33,777 nt of DNA from an uncultured Clostridia bacterium (lineage in GTDB: Bacteria; Bacillota; Clostridia; Oscillospirales; Oscillospiraceae), in the NCBI GenBank assembly GCA_946006895.1, contig CAMFZO010000001.1, forward strand, positions 1 to 33,777, written 5' to 3'. Shown here piece by piece: positions 14,648 through 20,745 of the stretch (the stretch's first letter is position 1; the number at the start of each line of letters is the position of its first letter). Below the pieces are notes generated by a model that worked only from the letters and a program-made list of their open reading frames with translations, searched no databases and was not told the DNA's origin. The position numbers and the translations under genes are program-made.

Positions 14648-15631
14648 CTACCGGGCATCCGCATCGGTGCAGCGGGCCAAAAGGCAGCACCATTCGTCCT
14701 TGTGGCGGCTTTCCGTAACGCGCAAGCCGGCCTGTTCGATGGCCCGCCGGACCTCGGACTCCCGTTCGTTCAGGATGCCGGAGCAGAGGAAGGTCGCTCC
14801 GGGGCGTAAAAACCGGGGAATGACGGGCATGAGCTGCACCAGGACACCGGCAACGATGTTGGCGCAGACGATGTCATAGCCGCCCCGGGTCAGTTCCTCC
14901 ATCCGGCTGCGGTCGGTGATAACGTCGCCGGTGCAGGCGCGAAAACGGGTCTCGTCAAAGCCGTTTCGCAGGGCATTTTCCCGGGCGATATGCTCCGCTG
15001 CCGGATCAATGTCGATGCCCACGGCGCTTCCCGCGCCAAGACGCAGGGCGCAGATGGACAAAATACCGCTGCCGCTGCCCAGATCGGCGACCCGTTCGCC
15101 GCCGTGGATCAGCGTTTCCAGGGCGCACATACACATACTGGTGGAGGCATGGGCGCCGGTGCCGAAAGCCAGACCCAGGTCGAGCAGCACCGGCAGACGG
15201 CCCTGCAGGTCGTCCACCGTCATCCACTGGGGAACGACCAGGAGCTTTTCTCCCACGGGCAGGGGACGGTAGTTCTGCTTCCAGGAGTTTTCCCAATCCT
15301 CCCCGGGGATCGTCTCCAGCTTCAATGTCAACGGGCCAAAGTCGCAGACGGGATAGCGGGCGGGAAGCCCGGCAAGCAGCTCACGCAGGCGGATCAGCTC
15401 GGTTTCCGCCGACGGCTCCTCCAGATACAGCCGCACCTGGGACAGGCCCTCCATGCGCTTGCGCAGGTCATTGTCCACATAATCCCAATATTGCTGAGAG
15501 GTCTCCAGAAATTCCAGAAATTCCTCATCGTCATCGATCATCAGGCTGTCAAAGCCCGCCTCGCTCAGCTCCGCGCAGAGCAGCTCCACGCCGCAGGACA
15601 CGGTGCGGATCGTCACTTCCAACCACTGCAT
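14648..15631 (-). CDS. prmA: Ribosomal protein L11 methyltransferase
   Basis: 327 residues. DWENSWKQNYRP (112-123), FGTGAHAST (156-164), DLGSGSGIL (183-191, SAM-binding) and ANIVAGVL are the ordered PrmA signatures. It transfers methyl groups from S-adenosylmethionine to ribosomal protein L11 in the cytosol. The usual D-x-GCGSG has Ser in place of Cys, which is tolerated in methyltransferases. The ATG at 15629-15631 follows GGAGG with 8 nt, behind a good sigma-A promoter. It is the first gene of a three-gene minus-strand operon; in many Clostridia it sits with dnaJ/rsmE instead, so the partners here are unusual. Confidence 0.93.
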   Translation of the reverse strand: MQWLEVTIRTVSCGVELLCAELSEAGFDSLMIDDDEEFLEFLETSQQYWDYVDNDLRKRMEGLSQVRLYLEEPSAETELIRLRELLAGLPARYPVCDFGPLTLKLETIPGEDWENSWKQNYRPLPVGEKLLVVPQWMTVDDLQGRLPVLLDLGLAFGTGAHASTSMCMCALETLIHGGERVADLGSGSGILSICALRLGAGSAVGIDIDPAAEHIARENALRNGFDETRFRACTGDVITDRSRMEELTRGGYDIVCANIVAGVLVQLMPVIPRFLRPGATFLCSGILNERESEVRRAIEQAGLRVTESRHKDEWCCLLARCTDADAR

Positions 15632-15659
15632 TGCAAACGCCTCCTACACTATCTTTTCT

Positions 15660-15688
15660 ATTCTACTAAATTCTGCGCCGAATAACAA
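15660..15688 (-). promoter_or_regulatory. Sigma-A promoter of the prmA operon
   Basis: Minus strand: TTGTTA (15683-15688), 17-bp spacer, TAGAAT (15660-15665). On the plus strand a TATAAT at 15730-15735 with a poor -35 may start the divergent ymfF transcript. Confidence 0.65.
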
Positions 15689-15759
15689 GCCAAAAATTCT
15701 TTTCCTCTTTTATTTTCCTGAAAATCGTGTATAATGGAAAAAGCGAAAGGAGAAATCCC

Positions 15760-17025
15760 ATGACAGAAAACATTGTTCTCGCCCCGGGTGTGACCCTGCG
15801 GGCGATGCAGACCGATAAATTCAAGACCGCCTGCTTCAGCGTCAATTTTCTGCGGCCCCACTGCGCCGAGGACGCGGCGGCGGACGCCCTCCTGCCCAGC
15901 GTACTGCTCCGCGCCACGGAGCGGTATCCGGACATCCGGAGCATTTCCGTCCGCCTGGACGAGCTTTACGGTGCCACCTTTGGCACCCTCCTGCGCCGCA
16001 AGGGCGAGGTGAAGCTCGTGGGCTTCTACGCCGACTTCATCGAGGAGGCCTTTTTGCCCGGGGGCGAGGAGGTCTTTGTTCCCATGTCGGAGTTTTTGGA
16101 GCAGGTCCTCTACCATCCTCTGACGGAAAACGGCATTTTCACCGCCCGGGCCGTGGAGGGGGAGAAGCAGAACCTTATCAACGCCATTGAATCGGAGCTG
16201 AATGACAAGCGCACCTACGCGGTGACCAAAATGCTGCGGACCATGTGCGCGGGAGAAGCCTACGGGGTGCCGCGCCTGGGCGACACGCAGAATGTGGACG
16301 CCATCACGCCGGAGAGCCTTTGGGCCCACTATCAGAAGGTCCTGACGACCTCCCGGGTGGAGATCTTCTACGCCGGACGGAGAAGTCCTCAGGAAGCGGC
16401 GGCCATACTCTCCCGCGTGTTTGCCGGCCACGGCTGCCTGTCACCCGTTTCGGCCCGGACGGAGGTCATCCGCCGTGCGGACACGGTGCGGGAATTCTCT
16501 GAGGCCATGGACGTGACCCAGGGCAAGCTGGTCCTGGGTCTGCGGACGGGTGTCACCGTGTCCGAACCGGAATTTCCCGCCCTGCTGCTGCTCAACGCCG
16601 TCTTCGGCGGCAGTATGAACAGCAAGCTGTTCCGCAATGTCCGGGAGAAGCTGTCTTTGTGCTACTACGCCAATTCCAGCATCGAAAGCTACAAGGGCGT
16701 CATGGTGGTCTCCTCCGGCATAGCCTTTGAAAACTACGAAACGGCGAAAACGGCGATCCTCCGCGAGCTGGAGGCCTGCCAACAGGGCGACATCACGCCG
16801 GAGGAGCTGGAGATCTCACGCCGCCTGGTGCTTTCGTCCCTGCGTATGTCCATGGACTCGCCGGTGCAGCTGGACGAATACTACATCGGCGCCGCAACGG
16901 CGCCCCGGGACGACCTGCCCGTGCTGATGGAGAAGATCTCCACCCTCACGGTGGAGGATCTCCGCCGCGCAGCCCAGCGTCTCACGCCGGATACGATCTT
17001 TTTCCTCAAGGGGGTGCAGGGATGA
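15760..17025 (+). CDS. ymfF: YmfF-like M16 (insulinase-fold) protein, non-catalytic partner
   Basis: 421 residues; ATG 15760, 7 nt after AAAGGAG. The fold is a two-part M16 protein, but the zinc motif HxxEH is missing from the N-terminal half (DELYGATFGT occupies the area), so it should not cleave peptides by itself. The C-terminal half has the usual M16 glycine loop and GGSMNSKLFRNVREKLSLCYY. In Bacillus, YmfF and YmfH are needed for full 5-aminopentanol modification of elongation factor P; their biochemical job there is not settled. The stop overlaps the ATG of ymfH by 4 bp, which couples the pair like the alpha/beta pairs of other M16 enzymes. No efp gene lies in the window. Confidence 0.87.
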   Translation: MTENIVLAPGVTLRAMQTDKFKTACFSVNFLRPHCAEDAAADALLPSVLLRATERYPDIRSISVRLDELYGATFGTLLRRKGEVKLVGFYADFIEEAFLPGGEEVFVPMSEFLEQVLYHPLTENGIFTARAVEGEKQNLINAIESELNDKRTYAVTKMLRTMCAGEAYGVPRLGDTQNVDAITPESLWAHYQKVLTTSRVEIFYAGRRSPQEAAAILSRVFAGHGCLSPVSARTEVIRRADTVREFSEAMDVTQGKLVLGLRTGVTVSEPEFPALLLLNAVFGGSMNSKLFRNVREKLSLCYYANSSIESYKGVMVVSSGIAFENYETAKTAILRELEACQQGDITPEELEISRRLVLSSLRMSMDSPVQLDEYYIGAATAPRDDLPVLMEKISTLTVEDLRRAAQRLTPDTIFFLKGVQG

Positions 17026-18293
17026 ACTATGTTGCCTTTCCCCGGATCGGCGAGGGCTATTTTGAGGCCCGTCTGCCCAACGGCATGCTGATCCGCGTGG
17101 TACCCAAGCGGGGGTTTGCCCAGAAATACGCGTTTGTCGGTGTGGACTTCGGCTCCATCGACACGGCTTTCACCCTTGACGGCAGGGGCTGCCGGGTGCC
17201 CGACGGCATTGCCCACTATCTGGAGCATAAAATGTTTGACCTGCCTGACGGCAACGCCATGGACGGCTTTGCCCGCACCGGCGCCAACTGCAACGCCTTT
17301 ACCAGCTATTCCATGACGGCCTATTATTTTTCCTGCACCGAGAGCTTTGAGGAGAATCTCAGCCTCCTGCTGCGGATGGTCACAACGCCCTGTTTCACCG
17401 CCGAGAGCGTGGAAAAGGAGCGGGGCATCATCGCCCAGGAGATCCGTATGTATGAGGACAGCCCCGAGACCCAGGTGTCGGAAAACCTGTTCGCCGCCCT
17501 CTACGCAGAGCACCCCGTCCGCAAGCCCATTGCAGGCACGGTGGAGAGCATCGGCACCATCACGCCGGAGCTGCTCTACGACTGCTTCCGGGCCTTTTAC
17601 CGGCCCTCCAATATGCTCCTGTGCGTGGTCGGCGACGTGGACGCCGAGAAGGTGGCGGAGCTTGCCGCCGCAGTGACCGGCGGAGAAATGCAGACGCCTC
17701 CCCGGCGGGACTACGGCAAAAAGGAGGCCATGATGCCGGCACAGGCGTCCGTCAGCCGCACTATGGAGGTCTCCATGCCCACCTTTGCCATCGGCTTTAA
17801 GTGTGAACCGGCAGAAACCGGCCTGGAGGCCATGCGCCGGGAGATCATCGGCGATCTGGCGGCGGAGATCCTGGTGGGAGAATCCTCGGCCCTCTATCAG
17901 CGGCTCTATGAGGACGGCCTTATCGACGCCGGATTTTCCGCCGGCTACGAGAGCGTCAAGGATGCCTGCCAGCTTTCCGCCAGCGGCGACAGCGACGAGC
18001 CGGAGCAGGTCCTGGAGGCCATTTTGCAGGAGGCTGAGCGCATCCGGCAGGAGGGCTTTGAAGAAGAGCTGTTCCGCCGCCTGAAAAAATCTTCTCTGGG
18101 CAGACGCACCAGAGACCTTGACAGCTTCGAGAGTATCTGTTATCGTATTTGTGCATATCATTTTGACGGCGCGGACTATTTCCGCTTCCCGGAAGCCTAT
18201 GCTTCCGTCACACCGGCAGACGTGAGTGATTTTCTGGTCAGGACGGTCTGCCGGGAGCGGGCGGTGCTGTCCGTGGTCCATCCAAAGAGATAG
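17022..18293 (+). CDS. ymfH: YmfH-like M16 zinc peptidase
   Basis: 423 residues, ATG overlapping the ymfF stop. HYLEH (residues 65-69) gives the zinc ligands His65 and His69 with catalytic Glu68; the third ligand is probably Glu140 in KERGIIAQEIRMYED. The later FYRPSNMLLCVVGDVD and the C-terminal ESSALYQRLYEDGLI are typical of M16B peptidases. With YmfF it likely forms a heterodimer, with this subunit active. In Bacillus the pair is linked to EF-P 5-aminopentanol modification. The lgt gene follows 12 bp later, so all three genes plus the next small one are probably cotranscribed. The family is confident; the role is known only by homology. Confidence 0.9.
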   Translation: MNYVAFPRIGEGYFEARLPNGMLIRVVPKRGFAQKYAFVGVDFGSIDTAFTLDGRGCRVPDGIAHYLEHKMFDLPDGNAMDGFARTGANCNAFTSYSMTAYYFSCTESFEENLSLLLRMVTTPCFTAESVEKERGIIAQEIRMYEDSPETQVSENLFAALYAEHPVRKPIAGTVESIGTITPELLYDCFRAFYRPSNMLLCVVGDVDAEKVAELAAAVTGGEMQTPPRRDYGKKEAMMPAQASVSRTMEVSMPTFAIGFKCEPAETGLEAMRREIIGDLAAEILVGESSALYQRLYEDGLIDAGFSAGYESVKDACQLSASGDSDEPEQVLEAILQEAERIRQEGFEEELFRRLKKSSLGRRTRDLDSFESICYRICAYHFDGADYFRFPEAYASVTPADVSDFLVRTVCRERAVLSVVHPKR

Positions 18294-18305
18294 GAGGGAG
18301 CTTCC

Positions 18306-19199
18306 TTGTATTTTGACACCTCGCCGATTACCTTTCCCGGTCTCGGCATCGAGATCGACCCCTCGCAGGGCTTTACCATCCCAGGGACGCAGTTTGAGAT
18401 CAAATGGTATGGTGTTATCATCGCCGTCGGCGTGCTGCTGGCGGTGCTCTACGTCATGCGCCGCGCCAAGGATTTCGGCTTGACGGGAGACGATATTCTC
18501 AATATGCTTCTCATCGGACTGCCCTGCGCCATCGTCGGTGCCAGACTGTATTATGTGGTCTTTGAATGGGACCGCTTCTTTGGCGAGGGCATCCCCTGGT
18601 ATCAGTTTTTGAATCTCCGGGAGGGTGGCCTGGCCATCTACGGCGGCGTCATTGGCGCTTCTCTGGCGCTCATCCTCTACTGCGGCCTGAGCAAAAAACG
18701 CCGGGCGCAGATGCTGCCCAGCTTCGATGTCGTCGGCATGGGTCTGCTCATCGGTCAGGCAGTGGGCCGCTGGGGAAATTTCTTCAACCGTGAAGCCCAC
18801 GGCGGCGTCACGGACAGCTTCCTGCGCATGGGCATCATCGAGAATGGGGAGCTGCTCTATGTTCACCCCACCTTCCTCTATGAGTCGCTCTGGAACCTCG
18901 TCGGGTTGGTCCTGATCCACTTCCTGTCGAAGAAGCGCAAATTTGACGGCCAGGTCTTTTTGTACTATATCATCTGGTACGGCCTGGGCCGCGCCTGGAT
19001 TGAGGGCTTGCGGACAGACAGCCTTTACTGGGGCCCCTTCCGCGTCAGCCAGGTCCTGGCGGCGGTGTCCTGCCTGCTGGCGGTGGGCGTTTTGCTCTAC
19101 GTCCTGCTGGTCAAACGGCCCGACCCGGCGAAAATGTTGGTAAACCGTGCGGCTGCTTCCGCTGAGGAGCCCGCGCCTGAAGAAACATCGGAAGATTAA
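18306..19199 (+). CDS. lgt: Prolipoprotein diacylglyceryl transferase
   Basis: 297 residues with about seven membrane segments. It moves diacylglycerol from phosphatidylglycerol onto the lipobox Cys of prolipoproteins. REGGLAIYGG (105-114) and the signature GRWGNFFNREAHGG (154-167) are intact, as is YGLGRAWIEGLR near 245. The start is a TTG (18306-18308) behind GGAGGGAG; there is no ATG nearby upstream. The C-terminus carries an acidic tail (EEPAPEETSED) not needed by the family. It serves lipoproteins such as the one encoded at 10979. It is 12 bp after ymfH and 12 bp before the next gene. Confidence 0.96.
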   Translation: MYFDTSPITFPGLGIEIDPSQGFTIPGTQFEIKWYGVIIAVGVLLAVLYVMRRAKDFGLTGDDILNMLLIGLPCAIVGARLYYVVFEWDRFFGEGIPWYQFLNLREGGLAIYGGVIGASLALILYCGLSKKRRAQMLPSFDVVGMGLLIGQAVGRWGNFFNREAHGGVTDSFLRMGIIENGELLYVHPTFLYESLWNLVGLVLIHFLSKKRKFDGQVFLYYIIWYGLGRAWIEGLRTDSLYWGPFRVSQVLAAVSCLLAVGVLLYVLLVKRPDPAKMLVNRAAASAEEPAPEETSED

Positions 19200-19211
19200 G
19201 GAGGAATTGCT

Positions 19212-19625
19212 ATGGCATCTATGGACAATATCAAGGACAAGGCAAACGCCGCCGCGCAGACCGCGGCAAAGGCGGCAAAGTATGTGGCTCTGGCCTCCAA
19301 AAAACGTCTGGAGATCGTGAAGGAGCAGGAAAAGATCCGCCGCAATTACGCCAAGCTGGGAAAGGTCTACTATAAGGACTATGTGACCGACGAGGAACCG
19401 GACGAGGCGGAATACAAGCCCATTTGCGAGGAGATCTCCGTCTCCTTCCGCCGCATCAATGAGCTTCGGGAGGAGATCGCCGAGGCCAAGGCCGAATACA
19501 ATGGCGACAACGCTGCGGAGGATGAAGAGGACGAGGCCGACATTTTCGCATTGGAGGAAGCGCCGGTGTCCTCCGAGGGAGAAACCCCTGTGGAGGAAGC
19601 TCCCGCTGAGGAAACAGCGGAATAA
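19212..19625 (+). CDS. Small charged coiled-coil protein, unknown
   Basis: 137 residues; ATG 19212 behind AAGGAGG. I do not recognise a named family. Residues ~1-50 are Ala/Lys-rich and helical (DKANAAAQTAAKAAK..., SKKRLEIVKEQEKIRRNY), residues ~75-95 form another charged helix (RRINELREEIAEAKAEY), and the last ~40 residues are strongly acidic and repetitive (EEAPVSSEGETPVEEAPAEETAE). No signal peptide or membrane helix is seen, so it is probably cytosolic. It closes the ymfF-ymfH-lgt unit, 12 bp after lgt, and is followed by a strong terminator. Related small helical proteins are common in Oscillospirales (recalled, not searched). Confidence 0.75.
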   Translation: MASMDNIKDKANAAAQTAAKAAKYVALASKKRLEIVKEQEKIRRNYAKLGKVYYKDYVTDEEPDEAEYKPICEEISVSFRRINELREEIAEAKAEYNGDNAAEDEEDEADIFALEEAPVSSEGETPVEEAPAEETAE

Positions 19626-19633
19626 TCCATACG

Positions 19634-19676
19634 ATCAAAGGGCGCGCTGCAAAAGACTTGCAGCGCGCCTCTTTTT
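19634..19676 (+). terminator. Intrinsic terminator of the ymfF-lgt unit
   Basis: The 12-bp perfect stem GGCGCGCTGCAA (19641-19652) / TTGCAGCGCGCC (19658-19669) is followed by TCTTTTT. The left part repeats 20 bases of the hairpin at 6988-7007. Confidence 0.9.
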
Positions 19677-19772
19677 GTGCGCCCGGTGAGCGCACGTTCT
19701 ATAGGGTGAAAGACCTGCCCGCCAGTGGAAAGGGTAAGCCAAAGACAAGGGTATCCGTCGTGCGGCAGAATC
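19677..19772 (+). mobile_element. Probable 5' fragment of a group II intron
   Basis: The sequence starts GTGCGCCCGG, a typical bacterial group II intron 5' end, and folds at once into GTGCGC/GCGCAC (19677-19695). Further motifs in the right order are AGGGTGAAAG, GGGTAAGCC, ACAAGGGTATCCG and a terminal GAATC, where intact introns read GAATCTGAAGGAAGC. It begins directly after the T tract of a terminator, the favoured insertion site of class C introns. Everything downstream (rest of domain I, the reverse transcriptase, domains V and VI) is missing: after GAATC the sequence is the end of cooT. The identification rests on recalled intron sequence patterns, not on a database search. Confidence 0.62.
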
Positions 19773-19962
19773 AGGACGTCTCCCGTACTACGGCCAGGCC
19801 CTCGACCAGATTGGCAAAGGCCAGGGTGCCGTGGATGGCGGTCTGCCGCTCGAACAGGTCGGTCAGGATGACCATGTCCCCGTCACATTCGATCTTCATG
19901 ACGTTGGACATGGCGACATTTTCGTCCTTGACCTCGTTGCGATAGACGGTGGAAAGACACAT
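19771..19962 (-). CDS. cooT: CooT-family nickel-binding protein
   Basis: 63 residues. The ATG at 19960-19962 is chosen since AAGGAGGTG lies 6 nt before it; an upstream in-frame GTG is part of that site. MCLSTVY with Cys at position 2 is the signature of CooT, a small dimeric protein that binds one nickel through this Cys and supports carbon monoxide dehydrogenase maturation in Rhodospirillum. The rest (VMKIECDGDMVILTDLFERQTAIHG) is the short beta-barrel. No CODH or hydrogenase gene is in the window. It lies 13 bp after the His-rich gene, in the same operon. The stop codon sits at the junction with the intron fragment, so the last residues may have been altered. Confidence 0.85.
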   Translation of the reverse strand: MCLSTVYRNEVKDENVAMSNVMKIECDGDMVILTDLFERQTAIHGTLAFANLVEGLAVVRETS

Positions 19963-19975
19963 GACGCGCACCTCC

Positions 19976-20407
19976 TTACTTCAGCGACGCCAGAACTGCG
20001 CTCAGACGCAGATTGCCCTTTTCAAACTCGGAAACGGCGGCAAGGATCTGCTCCGAAGCGGCGTGGTTACCCAGGGCGTCCACTTTTTTTGCCAGGTCTG
20101 CCAGCTCACGGGCATGGGCGGCGTTGTGGTTAATCATATACTGCATCAGCGCCAGGGTCTCCTGCATGGGATCGCAACCGGCGCAGGTGTTGCACTCATG
20201 GGTGCAGTCGTGGTCGTGGGTATGCTCCGTCGGATGTCCCTCGGCGTCGTGGCTGTGGGTATGCTGGCCGTCGGCATGGGAATGGGTGTGGGTATGCTCA
20301 TGGGTGTGGGTCACGCCGCCGTGAGTATGCTCATGGCTGTGGGTATGGGTGTGTTCCTCCTCGTGGTGCAGACGGAAAAGGGAAGATCTTGTTTCATTGA
20401 AGGTCAT
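19976..20407 (-). CDS. Histidine-rich metal-binding protein
   Basis: 143 residues; ATG 20405-20407 with AAAGGAG ten nt upstream. Residues 14-70 hold 22 histidines in HTHTHSHEHTH-type runs, followed by a Cys cluster (Cys68, 72, 75, 78: DCTHECNTCAGC). Such runs chelate Ni, Co or Zn, as in the His-rich ends of HypB, SlyD or CooJ. The C-terminal ~65 residues are a plain helical domain (METLALMQYMINHN..., AAVSEFEKGNLRLSAVL), possibly for dimers. No signal peptide is present, so it is cytosolic. It is the first gene of an operon with cooT behind a consensus promoter. The context suggests nickel storage or delivery (inference); CooJ plays a comparable role beside CooT elsewhere. Confidence 0.8.
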   Translation of the reverse strand: MTFNETRSSLFRLHHEEEHTHTHSHEHTHGGVTHTHEHTHTHSHADGQHTHSHDAEGHPTEHTHDHDCTHECNTCAGCDPMQETLALMQYMINHNAAHARELADLAKKVDALGNHAASEQILAAVSEFEKGNLRLSAVLASLK

Positions 20408-20445
20408 ATTGCAAACGCTCCTTTTGATTCGTTCTTTTGGCCTCT

Positions 20446-20474
20446 ATTATACTGCCTTTCTCCGCTGTTGTCAA
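20446..20474 (-). promoter_or_regulatory. Perfect-consensus sigma-A promoter of the His-rich/cooT operon
   Basis: Minus strand: TTGACA (20469-20474), 17-bp spacer, TATAAT (20446-20451), about 40 bp before the ATG. I see no NikR- or NiaR-like operator around it. Confidence 0.9.
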
Positions 20475-20520
20475 TTCGCCGGCCATCGGAAAATAAAACA
20501 TCGACCACAGGAAAATACAG

Positions 20521-20561
20521 CGCGGCGGGACTGCCAAAAAACTGTCGGCAGCCCCGCCGCG
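20521..20561. terminator. GC-rich hairpin after the SLH remnant
   Basis: CGCGGCGGG-a-CTGCC / GGCAG-c-CCCGCCGCG with an 11-nt loop. It follows the SLH remnant on the minus strand and is probably now the first terminator reached by transcripts of the blaI-blaR-SLH operon. T tracts are short on both sides. Confidence 0.6.
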
Positions 20562-20574
20562 AAAAGCGTATGGG

Positions 20575-20700
20575 TCAGGTCAGGAAACGCATGAGGATGG
20601 CGGCGACCTCGGCACGGGTGGCGCCGTCGCGGGGGACAAGGTAGAGGGTGTTGCCGTTTTTTCTGCCGCCGATCAGCCCCGTTTCCACGGCCCACTTCAT
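20575..20700 (-). pseudogene. Orphan C-terminal fragment of an SLH-domain protein
   Basis: A 41-residue frame reading MKWAVETGLIGG...LVPRDGATRAEVAAILMRFLT followed by TGA. This is the second half of an S-layer homology domain, ending as such proteins usually end (ATRAEVAAILMRF). The reading frame is closed by a stop four codons upstream (20713-20715), and there is no ribosome site, so it is a remnant and not a gene. It lies 45 bp downstream of the intact SLH gene on the same strand and resembles, without matching closely, that protein's own last SLH repeat (ATRAEIAAMLTRFL). It points to loss of a former neighbouring or fused SLH gene. Confidence 0.8.
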
Positions 20701-20745
20701 GGGGCCCTCTTTTTATTGCGCAAAGCATTTGTATCGTTTCCCGGG

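Noticed and set aside
16881..18920. Long minus-strand open frame opposite ymfF, ymfH and lgt
   Set aside because: The plus strand carries three clear, tightly spaced genes with conserved motifs; the antisense frame shows low-complexity sequence and no family signature.
20200..20400. Tandem-repeat or CRISPR-like look of the GGGTATG/GTGGGT-rich plus strand
   Set aside because: The pattern is simply the reverse strand of CAC/CAT histidine codons in the His-rich gene; there are no regular spacers.
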